From Motiliproteus sediminis (GTDB lineage: Bacteria > Pseudomonadota > Gammaproteobacteria > Pseudomonadales > Balneatricaceae), in NCBI RefSeq assembly GCF_017912535.1, contig NZ_JAERQK010000004.1, forward strand, positions 62,001 through 126,000: a stretch of 64,000 nt of DNA, in the 5' to 3' direction. Position 1 is the first letter of the stretch; each line of letters starts with the position of its first letter. Shown piece after piece: positions 40,712 through 48,568 of the stretch. The position numbers and the translations under genes were made by a program. The notes beneath the pieces are model-generated. The model searched no databases. It was not told the DNA's origin and saw only the letters and a list, made by a program, of their open reading frames with translations.

Positions 40712-41473
40712 ATGAGTGTGCCCCTGAAACAGCTACTCAACCAGATCGACGAATGGCTGCAGCCCGCCACCATTTCCGATTACTGCCCCAACGGGTTGCA
40801 GGTGGAAGGTCGGTCCGAGGTGCGGCGTTTGGTAACCGGTGTCACCGCCTGTCAGGCGTTGATCGACGCCGCAGTTGAAGCCGGTGCTGACGCGGTACTG
40901 GTCCACCACGGCTATTTCTGGAAGGGGGAGAACCCCTGCGTGACCGGGCTCAAAAAGCGCCGCTTGCAGAGCCTGTTGGCCGCCGATATCAGTTTGCTGG
41001 CCTATCATCTGCCGCTGGACCTGCATGCGGATTACGGCAATAACGTGCAGCTGGCCAAGCGCCTCGGTCTGAGTGTCGAGGGGCCGCTGGATCCCGTGGC
41101 GCGCCAAAGTGTGGGGCTTTGGGGGCAGCTGGCGCAGCCGGAAACTGCCGCCGCGTTTGCGGCCCGCGTGGCTCGCACTCTGGCGCGCGAACCGCAGCTG
41201 ATCGGTGACCCTGATCGTGAGATTCGTCGTATCGGCTGGTGTACCGGCGCAGCGCAGGGCTATATCGAGCAAGCGGTAGCCCTGGGGCTGGATGCCTACG
41301 TCAGTGGGGAGATTTCAGAGCCGACGGTACACAGTGCGCGGGAGCACGATATTGCCTATTTCGCCGTGGGTCATCACGCCTCAGAGCGCTACGGGGTGCA
41401 GGCACTGGGCGACGCGCTGGCAGAGCGGTTTGGTATCGAGCACCGCTATATCGAGATCGACAATCCAGTGTGA
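40712..41473 (+). CDS. Nif3-like dinuclear metal centre protein (YbgI family)
   Basis: 253 residues (E. coli YbgI 247). Metal ligands: VHHGYFWKGENP, YHLPLDLHADYGNN and VGHHASERYGVQAL. Function in the family is not settled; a GTP cyclohydrolase activity has been proposed for one homologue. GGAG lies 7 bases before the ATG. It is divergent from degS and ends in a strong shared terminator. Confidence 0.94.
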   Translation: MSVPLKQLLNQIDEWLQPATISDYCPNGLQVEGRSEVRRLVTGVTACQALIDAAVEAGADAVLVHHGYFWKGENPCVTGLKKRRLQSLLAADISLLAYHLPLDLHADYGNNVQLAKRLGLSVEGPLDPVARQSVGLWGQLAQPETAAAFAARVARTLAREPQLIGDPDREIRRIGWCTGAAQGYIEQAVALGLDAYVSGEISEPTVHSAREHDIAYFAVGHHASERYGVQALGDALAERFGIEHRYIEIDNPV

Positions 41474-41504
41474 GGTCTGGCCCTGCCGGTGGTGGCAGGC
41501 GGAA

Positions 41505-41536
41505 CCAAAAAGCGCGCTTAAGAGCGCGCTTTTTGG
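41505..41536. terminator. bidirectional intrinsic terminator
   Basis: A perfect 14-bp stem (CCAAAAAGCGCGCT at 41505-41518, AGCGCGCTTTTTGG at 41523-41536) with the loop TAAG. Each arm gives an A/T tract on the correct side for its strand, so it serves both the Nif3-like gene and yhcB. The yhcB stop codon (41518-41520) lies inside the hairpin loop. Confidence 0.88.
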
Positions 41537-42066
41537 TCGTCGTCCGTGGCCGCATCATCAGGAACGTGGTCGGCTACCTTGGTGGGATCAAACGGCTCCT
41601 CTTCCGATTCCTGACCGGTTTTGCGCTTGAGGCCGTACTGCTCCGACAGGGTGCCTTCGTCGTCGGGGGCTTTGGGGGCATAATCCTTGGGCGCTTCGAC
41701 CGCCGTGTCGGTCTGCTCTTCAGCGTTGTCGGTTGCAGGGCTGGTCAGCACCGGGCGCTGTTCCTGGGCCATCAGGCTGGCCACCAGGGTTTCATCGTCA
41801 CACAGCTTTTGCGCGCTCTTGGACAGGTGCTGGTGAACGTCCCGGTAGCTGTCGGTAAGCCTGTTGACCAGGTCAGCGGTCTGGGCGAAGTGAACGCTGA
41901 CCTCCTGTTTGTACTCTTCCATCTCTCGCCGGGCGTCGTTCAGTTCCTCGATCAACGCCTCGCGGCTTTGCCCCCCTGAGCTGCTACGGGCGATCAGCAG
42001 GCCGATCACGGCACCGATCAGCAGGGCGATGACTCCGACGATCCACAGGGTGCTCAGCTCATCCAC
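41518..42066 (-). CDS. YhcB-family (DUF1043) cell-division/envelope protein
   Basis: 182 residues: one N-terminal membrane helix (LWIVGVIALLIGAVIGLLIA), a coiled coil with EALIEELNDARREMEEYK, the conserved VSVHFAQTADLVNRLTDSYR, and a long acidic disordered tail. In E. coli YhcB (LapD/ZapG) affects division and envelope assembly. GTG at 42066 is preceded by GAGAGGAA; the frame running further upstream crosses the cobU start and is not supported. The acidic tail is longer than in E. coli (132 residues). Confidence 0.9.
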   Translation of the reverse strand: MDELSTLWIVGVIALLIGAVIGLLIARSSSGGQSREALIEELNDARREMEEYKQEVSVHFAQTADLVNRLTDSYRDVHQHLSKSAQKLCDDETLVASLMAQEQRPVLTSPATDNAEEQTDTAVEAPKDYAPKAPDDEGTLSEQYGLKRKTGQESEEEPFDPTKVADHVPDDAATDDDQKARS

Positions 42067-42189
42067 GTTATTGTTCCTCTCTATGGTGGGGCGTTTGCTG
42101 CAAGATACTCGAAAACCTCTGCGCTGACAAAGGCTCTCGTTGCCCGGGCAGGGCATGGTTGCTAGTATCGCGCCAGATAAATCAGAGGG

Positions 42190-42723
42190 ATGCGGGTGAA
42201 ACAACTGATTCTGGGCGGGGCACGCTCTGGTAAAAGTCGCCTGGCCGAACAACTGGCGATCGATAGCGGTTTAGAGGTGGTCTACATCGCCACCGCTACG
42301 GCAAATGATACCGAGATGGCCGAGCGTATCAGCCGCCATCAAACTCAACGCCCGACCCACTGGCGTCTGGTCGAAGAGCCATTGGCGCTGGCGGCCACAT
42401 TGGAACGCGAGGCTTCTGCGCAGCGCTGTCTGCTGGTGGATTGTCTGACCCTCTGGTTGAGCAATTTGCTCTGCCTGCAGCAACCCGAGCGCATGGAGCA
42501 GGAACTCGACGCCCTGGACGCTGTGCTGCCGCGACTGGCCGGCCAGCAGATTCTGGTGGGTAACGAGGTCGGTCTCGGCATCGTACCGCTGGGTGAGCTG
42601 AGTCGGCAGTTTCAGGATCATAACGGCTGGCTGCATCAGCGCCTGGGTGCCGCCTGTGACCGGGTTATACTGACGGTGGCCGGACTACCCCATGTGCTTA
42701 AACCATCCACCGTTGTGTTGTAA
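42190..42723 (+). CDS. cobU: adenosylcobinamide kinase / adenosylcobinamide-phosphate guanylyltransferase
   Basis: 177 residues (E. coli CobU 181). The P-loop is LILGGARSGKSRLAEQ, and VGNEVGLGIVPL is the conserved second motif. It phosphorylates adenosylcobinamide and activates it with GMP for nucleotide-loop assembly. First gene of cobU-cobT-cobC-cobS. Start either ATG 42190 or GTG 42196. Confidence 0.96.
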   Translation: MRVKQLILGGARSGKSRLAEQLAIDSGLEVVYIATATANDTEMAERISRHQTQRPTHWRLVEEPLALAATLEREASAQRCLLVDCLTLWLSNLLCLQQPERMEQELDALDAVLPRLAGQQILVGNEVGLGIVPLGELSRQFQDHNGWLHQRLGAACDRVILTVAGLPHVLKPSTVVL

Positions 42724-42738
42724 CGAGAGAAGAAGCCA

Positions 42739-43791
42739 TTGACCACATCCTGGTATCTGGGCGCGACCGCGCCGCGTAGCATCGAGATCGAACAGCAGGC
42801 GCTGACGCGTCAGGATCAGTTGACCAAGCCGCAAGGGTCGCTCGGTCACCTGGAGCGTTTGGCGGTGCGCCTATCGTCACTGCAGGGCTCGTTGACGCCG
42901 CAGCTGGAGCGCGTATCACTAGCTGTTTTTGCGGCGGATCACGGTGTGACTGCCGAAGGGGTGTCCGCCTTTCCGCAGGTGGTGACCCAGGAGATGATTC
43001 GCAACTTCTCCCGCGGTGGCGCGGCGATTTCGGTGCTGGCGCGGCGCATTAACGCGCAGTTTGAAATCGTTAACGTCGGCACCGTGGATGAGATGGAGGC
43101 ACTGGATGCGGTGCTTGACTGCCGGGTGATGGCCGGCACCGCCAACTTTTGTCAGCAGTCGGCCATGAGCAGTGCGCAGGTTGAAGATGCGCTGCTGGTG
43201 GGGTGTGAAACCGTGGATCGCGCGGTTGCAAGCGGGGCGCAACTCTTCGTTGCCGGCGAGATGGGAATCGGTAATACCACCCCGGCAACGGCACTGGCGT
43301 GCGTATTTCTGGATCTGCAGCCGGTGCAGATGGCGGGTCCTGGTGTCGGGTTGGATGCGTCCGGTGTCAGCCGTAAAGCCGAGGTGATCGCGCGGGCGCT
43401 GGCACTGCATCAGCCCACGGCCAGCGATCCGGTGGCGACTTTGGCGGCTGTCGGAGGGCTGGAGATCGCCGCCATCACGGGGGCCTTTGTTCGCTGTGCC
43501 CAGCGTGGTCTGCCGATGCTGGTGGATGGTTTTATCACCACCGCGGCGGCACTGACCGCAGTGCGGATCAACCCGACGGTACGCGAATGGATGTTGTTCG
43601 GACATCAGTCGGCCGAACCCGGACACCGCATTCTGCTCGAGGCGCTGGAGGCGGAGCCGGTGCTGAAACTGGATATGCGTCTGGGCGAAGGCAGCGGCGC
43701 GGCGCTGGCCGTGCCGATTCTGCAGGCGGCTTGTGCCTTGCAGAACCAGATGGCCACCTTTGCCGAAGCCACGGTATCGGAGGCGGGCTGA
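42739..43791 (+). CDS. cobT: nicotinate-nucleotide-dimethylbenzimidazole phosphoribosyltransferase
   Basis: 350 residues. LTKPQGSLGHLERLA near the N-terminus, FAADHGVTAEGVSAFPQ, GEMGIGNTT and the catalytic Glu in MRLGEGSGAALAVPI mark CobT. It makes alpha-ribazole phosphate for the lower ligand of cobalamin. TTG start with GAGAGAAGAAG upstream, 15 bases after cobU. Confidence 0.96.
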   Translation: MTTSWYLGATAPRSIEIEQQALTRQDQLTKPQGSLGHLERLAVRLSSLQGSLTPQLERVSLAVFAADHGVTAEGVSAFPQVVTQEMIRNFSRGGAAISVLARRINAQFEIVNVGTVDEMEALDAVLDCRVMAGTANFCQQSAMSSAQVEDALLVGCETVDRAVASGAQLFVAGEMGIGNTTPATALACVFLDLQPVQMAGPGVGLDASGVSRKAEVIARALALHQPTASDPVATLAAVGGLEIAAITGAFVRCAQRGLPMLVDGFITTAAALTAVRINPTVREWMLFGHQSAEPGHRILLEALEAEPVLKLDMRLGEGSGAALAVPILQAACALQNQMATFAEATVSEAG

Positions 43792-43793
43792 CC

Positions 43794-44414
43794 ATGGAAC
43801 GCTGCACCCGCCTCGACCTGCTCCGTCACGGTGCCTGCCGCGATGGCGCCATCTATCGCGGGCGCACAGATTCAGAATTGTCTGAAGATGGCTGGCAGCA
43901 GCTGCTTTACGCCACCGCCGACGGAGGCTGGGATCGTATTTTCTGTTCTCCCCTGAAGCGCTGCCGGGTGTTTGCCGAAGCGCTGGCGGTGCGCTTGCAG
44001 CGACCGCTGGCGATTCGGGAAGGGCTCGCTGAGCTGGATTTCGGTTTTTGGGATGGGCAGCCACTGGCCGAGGTCTGGTCACGCCAGAGCGAAGCGGTGA
44101 TGGCGTTCTGGCGTGACCCGGTGACTTATCCGCCCCCGGGGGGCGAGAACATGGCCGACCTGCAGCAGCGCGCGCTGGCGGTTGTCGAAACCCTGTATCG
44201 TGATCACCCGGGTGAGCGCCTGCTGCTGATCACCCACAGTGGTGTTATTCGGGTGCTGTTGGCGCACTGGCTGGAGATGCCACTGGCCAACAGCCAGCGT
44301 CTGGCGATCGATTATGCCGGTTGCAGTCGGGTGGAGTGTTACAGCGAAGGCGACCAACTGACCGGAATAGAGGTCCGCTTCGTCAATCGGATAACGGAGT
44401 CCATGGGTGGCTGA
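43794..44414 (+). CDS. cobC: alpha-ribazole phosphatase family protein
   Basis: 206 residues, histidine phosphatase superfamily: LDLLRHGACRDGAIYRG at the N-terminus and LLITHSGVIRVLL with the second catalytic His. By motif alone it cannot be told from other phosphoglycerate mutase-like enzymes; the position between cobT and cobS makes alpha-ribazole-phosphate or adenosylcobalamin-phosphate dephosphorylation the likely role. ATG at 43794 is 2 bases after cobT; the frame upstream is a shadow of cobT. Confidence 0.9.
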   Translation: MERCTRLDLLRHGACRDGAIYRGRTDSELSEDGWQQLLYATADGGWDRIFCSPLKRCRVFAEALAVRLQRPLAIREGLAELDFGFWDGQPLAEVWSRQSEAVMAFWRDPVTYPPPGGENMADLQQRALAVVETLYRDHPGERLLLITHSGVIRVLLAHWLEMPLANSQRLAIDYAGCSRVECYSEGDQLTGIEVRFVNRITESMGG

Positions 44415-45177
44415 CTCCGTCCTTCCCTCGGCTCGCTGGCACTCGCTGCTGTTGGCGTTTCAATTTCTTACCCGTATACCCATGCCGGACACCGGTGTGC
44501 TGGATAATCGGACCCTGGGACGTTCGCTGCTGTGGTATCCGCTGGTGGGGGCGACTATTGGCGCCCTGTTGTGGCTGGCGCAGGCGTTGCTGGCCGGGGT
44601 GTTGCCGCAGTGGCCGTGGGTGCAGGGAGCGCTGCTGTTGCTGCTGTGGGTGGTGCTGACCGGAGGTCTGCACCTCGATGGTTTGGCCGACAGCGCCGAT
44701 GCCTGGGCTGGCGGCCTGGGAGATCGGGAACGAACGCTGGCGCTGATGAAAGACCCCACCTGCGGGCCGTCAGCGGTGGTCTGGCTGGTGTTGGTACTGC
44801 TGCTGAAAGCGGCGTTGTTGAGCGCTGTGGTGGCTAGTGCGGCAGGGTGGCTGGTGTTGGTGCCGATGCTGGCGCGCAGTGCGATTCCGCTTTTGTTTAT
44901 GACAACCCCCTATGTTCGCCCGGGCGGGCTGGGCGAGGTGTTGGCCGCAGAACTGCCCCGCCGCGAACTACGCCATCTGCTGCTGCTGGTGGTGGTGCTG
45001 ACGCTGCTGCTGGGCAGCCCTGCCTGGCTGGCCCTGTTAGCGGGCGCGGGTGCTTTTCTCGGGCTTCGAGCCCTGATGTGCCGGCGTATCGGCGGTACCA
45101 CCGGCGACACCGCCGGGGCCATGGTAGAGCTGCTGGAAGTGACCCTGCTCGCCGGGCTACTGATCGGTCTTCACTAA
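44407..45177 (+). CDS. cobS: adenosylcobinamide-GDP ribazoletransferase
   Basis: 256 residues, an integral membrane protein with about six helices. The signature GGLHLDGLADSADAW, followed by GDRERTLALMKDP, is characteristic of CobS. It joins adenosylcobinamide-GDP with alpha-ribazole (phosphate). GTG start overlaps cobC by 8 bases; its stop overlaps the convergent hxlR-family gene by 4. Confidence 0.95.
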   Translation: MADSVLPSARWHSLLLAFQFLTRIPMPDTGVLDNRTLGRSLLWYPLVGATIGALLWLAQALLAGVLPQWPWVQGALLLLLWVVLTGGLHLDGLADSADAWAGGLGDRERTLALMKDPTCGPSAVVWLVLVLLLKAALLSAVVASAAGWLVLVPMLARSAIPLLFMTTPYVRPGGLGEVLAAELPRRELRHLLLLVVVLTLLLGSPAWLALLAGAGAFLGLRALMCRRIGGTTGDTAGAMVELLEVTLLAGLLIGLH

Positions 45178-45557
45178 CCCTCACCTCCAGTCGGGTCGGG
45201 CTGCTGCCAAAAGTCGTCAGGCGGCACGAAGGTGCCGGGTATGTAACGGTTTCCCCAGCGCGCCATCGCTTCCAGTATCGGGCGGGTGTCGCGCCCCTTG
45301 GCGGTCAGGTGGTATTCGTACCGGGGGGGCTGCTGTTGATACGCCACCTTGTCAATCAACCCTTCACGCTGCAGCCGTTTCAGCCGCTCGGCCAGCAGAT
45401 TGGTGGGAATCTTCTCAGGCGAGCGGGTGAAGTCACCATAGCGGCGCTTGCCCAGAAACAGGTCACGCAAAATCACCAGTGACCAGCGATCGCCGATCAG
45501 GTCGAGCACGTTGGCGATCGGGCAGGGTGAGCGTTTGAAGTCACAGTTCTCCGGCAA
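45174..45557 (-). CDS. HxlR-family transcriptional regulator
   Basis: 127 residues, winged helix of the HxlR type: CPIANVLDLIGDRWSLVIL with an N-terminal Cys, LPxGxRRYxDF-like FLGKRRYGDFTRSPE, and LKRLQREGLIDKVAY. A second Cys sits at residue 5 (NCDFKRSPC). Several HxlR proteins (YodB, QorR) sense quinones or electrophiles through such N-terminal cysteines. It diverges from a glutathione S-transferase, with a perfect palindrome between them, so control of that gene is likely. Confidence 0.92.
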   Translation of the reverse strand: MPENCDFKRSPCPIANVLDLIGDRWSLVILRDLFLGKRRYGDFTRSPEKIPTNLLAERLKRLQREGLIDKVAYQQQPPRYEYHLTAKGRDTRPILEAMARWGNRYIPGTFVPPDDFWQQPDPTGGEG

Positions 45558-45705
45558 GTTCAGCGCTCCATGGATCGATTAAATAGATGCCTTTGAATCG
45601 GGGTCGCGACCGTGCTGCGATGGCACCGAGTGCGACTGGTCTGTTCGAAAGGCTGAAAGCAGAGTTTAGCAGCTTGCATAATTAAAGTGTCATGCTACCT
45701 TTGTT

Positions 45706-45728
45706 GTTACTTTAAAAAATAAAGTAAC
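45706..45728. promoter_or_regulatory. palindromic operator candidate between hxlR-type gene and GST gene
   Basis: GTTACTTTA (45706-45714) and TAAAGTAAC (45720-45728) form a perfect 9-bp inverted repeat with a 5-base AAAAA centre. The half-sites contain TACT/AGTA, the core seen in YodB-type HxlR operators, though with wider spacing than the TACT-N7-AGTA described there. It lies 54 bases before the GST ATG and 149 bases before the regulator's start. Confidence 0.6.
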
Positions 45729-45781
45729 TGGCGGGCGGGAGATACCTCCCCGCTGCATCCACCAATCCCGAGGGTTTTGCG

Positions 45782-46402
45782 ATGTTGCGAATCTATGCTT
45801 TTCCTACCCCGAATAACACCAAGGTGATGATCACCGCCGAAGAGGCGGGCTTGCGTTATCAGTTGAGCCGAGTGGATCTCGCCAAGGGTGAGCAGCGGTC
45901 ACCGGAGCATCTGCGCCGCCACCCGCTGGGTAAAACGCCGGCGATTGAACATGATGAGTTGACGCTGTTCGAGAGTAACGCCATCTGCCGTTATCTGGCG
46001 GGTCTGGGTGGCAGCGAGCTCTACCCTGAGGCTCTGGCGGCGCGGGCGCAGGTTGACCAGTGGGCAGAGTTTCTGAGCCACCACGCCGGGCGCTGGGTAT
46101 TGCAGTTCTACTGGGAGGAGGTGATCAAGCGCCACTTTTTCCGGCAGCCGCCGGATGAAGCGGTGCTGGCCGAAGCGCAGACGATGCTGGAGCAGCAGTT
46201 ACCGGTGCTGGAGCGGCAGCTTGAGGGGCAGACGTTCCTTGCCAACAACCGCTTCAGCATTGCCGACATCATCGGTTACAGCCAGTTCGAAATATGCCCG
46301 CAGACCCGTATCGATCTGGCGGGCTACCCTCGCATCCGGCAGTGGGTGGACGCGATCAAGGCGCGGCCCGCGGTGCAGCGCGCTCAGGCAGCGCTGGGCT
46401 AA
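45782..46402 (+). CDS. glutathione S-transferase
   Basis: 206 residues: N-terminal thioredoxin-like domain (LRIYAFPTPNNTKVMITAEE, HPLGKTPAIEHDELTLFESNAICRYL shows the cis-Pro and ESxAI glutathione site) and a helical C-terminal domain (IADIIGYSQFEI). The substrate cannot be read from sequence. Divergence from an HxlR regulator suggests inducible detoxification of an electrophile. The putative operator lies directly upstream. Confidence 0.92.
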   Translation: MLRIYAFPTPNNTKVMITAEEAGLRYQLSRVDLAKGEQRSPEHLRRHPLGKTPAIEHDELTLFESNAICRYLAGLGGSELYPEALAARAQVDQWAEFLSHHAGRWVLQFYWEEVIKRHFFRQPPDEAVLAEAQTMLEQQLPVLERQLEGQTFLANNRFSIADIIGYSQFEICPQTRIDLAGYPRIRQWVDAIKARPAVQRAQAALG

Positions 46403-46411
46403 GGCGCAGGG

Positions 46412-46990
46412 TCATTCCTCGTTGTTGCCCTTGGCGGCTTGCTCGGCACGGTGGCGCCAGAGTACCTCGTTTCCGCCATTGCGGCGGGCGAGGGTACGGG
46501 CGGTAACGAACAACAGATCGGACAGGCGATTCAGGTATTGCTGGCATTCGGCGCGTACCTCGGCATCGCGCGCCAGCGAAACCAGTCGCCGCTCGGCGCG
46601 GCGGCACACGGCCCGGGCCAGATGGCAGACCGAGGCCGGTCGGCTGCCGCCGGGCAGGATGAAATCGGTTAAGGGCGGTAGTTCGGCATTGAGGGCGTCG
46701 AGCTGCTGTTCCAGGTAAGCCACCTGCTCCGCGGTGACCAGTGCGTAGCCCGGTACCGATAGTTCGCCGCCCAGATTGAACAACACCTGCTGCACTTCGG
46801 TGAACAGCGGGTACAGTTGATCAGCGTTGTCCAGTTCGCTGTTGAGCAGCCCGAGGCAACTGTTGAGTTCGTCAATGTCGCCAATCGCTTCGATGCGGGC
46901 GTCATCCTTGGCGATCCGTGAACCATCGCCGAGGCCGGTGGTGCCTTTGTCACCGGTGCGGGTGTAGATTTTCGACAGGCGGTTGCCCAT
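46412..46990 (-). CDS. PduO-type ATP:cob(I)alamin adenosyltransferase
   Basis: 192 residues. Typical opening KIYTRTGDKGTTGLGDGSRI with the ATP-binding residues, DIDELNSCLG, and the helical end RAVCRRAERRLVSL and YLNRLSDLLFVTAR. It forms adenosylcobalamin from cob(I)alamin and ATP and so complements cobUTCS, 1.2 kb away. ATG at 46990; the frame upstream overlaps panE and has no match. Confidence 0.95.
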   Translation of the reverse strand: MGNRLSKIYTRTGDKGTTGLGDGSRIAKDDARIEAIGDIDELNSCLGLLNSELDNADQLYPLFTEVQQVLFNLGGELSVPGYALVTAEQVAYLEQQLDALNAELPPLTDFILPGGSRPASVCHLARAVCRRAERRLVSLARDAEVRAECQQYLNRLSDLLFVTARTLARRNGGNEVLWRHRAEQAAKGNNEE

Positions 46991-47031
46991 GGGTGCTCCT
47001 TGTGCGGCTGTGCGTCCGGCTGGCGTCCGGT

Positions 47032-47949
47032 TCAGTTGCCGTTGATGCGGCGGTTTACTTCGGTCACCAGCCAGTGGTGGGTGGGTGCCTCGATCTGCGT
47101 CTGCTCCGCCAGTTGGCAAAGGGTGCCGTTGATGCTGTCGAGCTCGGTACGGCGGCCGTGGCGAACATCCTGCAGCATGGAAGAGTAATTGCTGCCGGTG
47201 GCTTCGGCAACGACCAGCGCTCGGGTGAACAGCGGCTGGTCGAACAGCGGTTGGCCAAGCGCCTGGGCAATCGCCTCGGTTTCTGCGCACAGCGCAGCCA
47301 TCTGCGCCCGCATCTCTGGCTGGCGGGCCAGCTCGCCATTCTGGCAGTCGTGAATCACGGTCAGGCCGTTGATCGCCGCGTTAAGGGCCAGTTTCTGCCA
47401 CAGCCGGGTATCGATCTCGCTGTCGTAGCTGACGCCCAGCTCCAGTTCCAGCAGAGGCGCCAGCGGCGCGCTGCCCGCCAGCTTTGCGGCATGGTTGATC
47501 GGCCCCAGCCAAGTTTCTCCGAGACCCGCATGCACCACTTCGCGGGCATTGTGGCGGTACGCACCTTCGGTGGTGGTGCCGGCGTAAATGCGCAGCTGGG
47601 GCCAGCGGTGGGCGATCTGCTGCTGCGGGCCGTAACCGTTGTGGAGCACGACGATTACCGCATCGGGCGTCAGCCGATGGGCTATTGAGTCGAGCGCACT
47701 GACGCTCTGATACGCTTTGGTGGTGACCAGCAAGCGCCGAATCGGAGTGTCGGTCGCTGCGGTTTCTGCGGCCGCGTTGAAGCGGTAGCGTTGATCGCCA
47801 TGGCAGAGGGTCAGGGTGCTGACGGGCTGATCCGCCGTGCGCAGGATCAGCCGGGGCGGGCATTGACGACGATTCAACCCCGCGGCGAACAGGGTGCCGA
47901 TGCTACCGGCGCCGAGCAGGTGCCAGAACGGAGTTGAAGGCTGTGACAT
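47032..47949 (-). CDS. panE: 2-dehydropantoate 2-reductase
   Basis: 305 residues (E. coli 303). NADPH-binding LLGAGSIGTLFAAGL near the start, and the catalytic Lys in WQKLALNAAINGLTV. It reduces ketopantoate to pantoate for coenzyme A synthesis. It precedes the adenosyltransferase gene by 41 bases and diverges from yajQ. Confidence 0.94.
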   Translation of the reverse strand: MSQPSTPFWHLLGAGSIGTLFAAGLNRRQCPPRLILRTADQPVSTLTLCHGDQRYRFNAAAETAATDTPIRRLLVTTKAYQSVSALDSIAHRLTPDAVIVVLHNGYGPQQQIAHRWPQLRIYAGTTTEGAYRHNAREVVHAGLGETWLGPINHAAKLAGSAPLAPLLELELGVSYDSEIDTRLWQKLALNAAINGLTVIHDCQNGELARQPEMRAQMAALCAETEAIAQALGQPLFDQPLFTRALVVAEATGSNYSSMLQDVRHGRRTELDSINGTLCQLAEQTQIEAPTHHWLVTEVNRRINGN

Positions 47950-48044
47950 GGTTTGCGGCCTGACGGATGAAAGCGGCTAGCAGCTGGGTTAGAATCTCGG
48001 CTCTATTGTGCCATCCGTCCTACAACATCCCAAGGGAGTGAACG

Positions 48045-48527
48045 ATGCCGTCTTTTGATGTGGTCTCAGAAATCGATATGCACGAAGTGCAAAACGCCGT
48101 GGATCAGGCCAATCGTGAAGTCTCCACCCGGTTTGATTTCAAAGGCGTTGACGCCCGCTTTGACCTCGGCGACAGCGACATTACCCTGACGGCAGAAGTC
48201 GATTTTCAGCTGCAGCAGATGATGGACATCCTGCGGGGTAAACTGGTTAATCGCAAGATCGACGTCAAAGCGATGGATATCAAGCCTCACGTCGCCAGCG
48301 GCATGAAGGTTAAACAGCAGGTGGTGCTCAAGCAGGGGCTGGATCAGCCCACGGCAAAAAAGATCACCAAGATGATCAAGGACCGCAAGATGAAAGTGCA
48401 GACTCAGGTCCAGGGTGATCAGGTGCGGGTCACCGGCAAGAAGCGCGACGATCTGCAGCAGGCGATCGCCATGTTGCGTGAAGCGGAGCTGGATGTGCCG
48501 TTGCAGTACACCAATTTCCGTGACTGA
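48045..48527 (+). CDS. YajQ family nucleotide/cyclic-di-GMP-binding protein
   Basis: 160 residues (E. coli 163), opening MPSFDVVSEIDMHEVQNAVDQ. Two ferredoxin-like RNA-binding folds. Homologues in Xanthomonas and Pseudomonas bind cyclic di-GMP; YajQ in E. coli binds nucleotides and RNA. AAGGGAG lies before the ATG. Confidence 0.94.
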   Translation: MPSFDVVSEIDMHEVQNAVDQANREVSTRFDFKGVDARFDLGDSDITLTAEVDFQLQQMMDILRGKLVNRKIDVKAMDIKPHVASGMKVKQQVVLKQGLDQPTAKKITKMIKDRKMKVQTQVQGDQVRVTGKKRDDLQQAIAMLREAELDVPLQYTNFRD

Positions 48528-48568
48528 GGCCGGCGCGACGTTTCACTCACCTGCCCGCGAGGCCGCTT

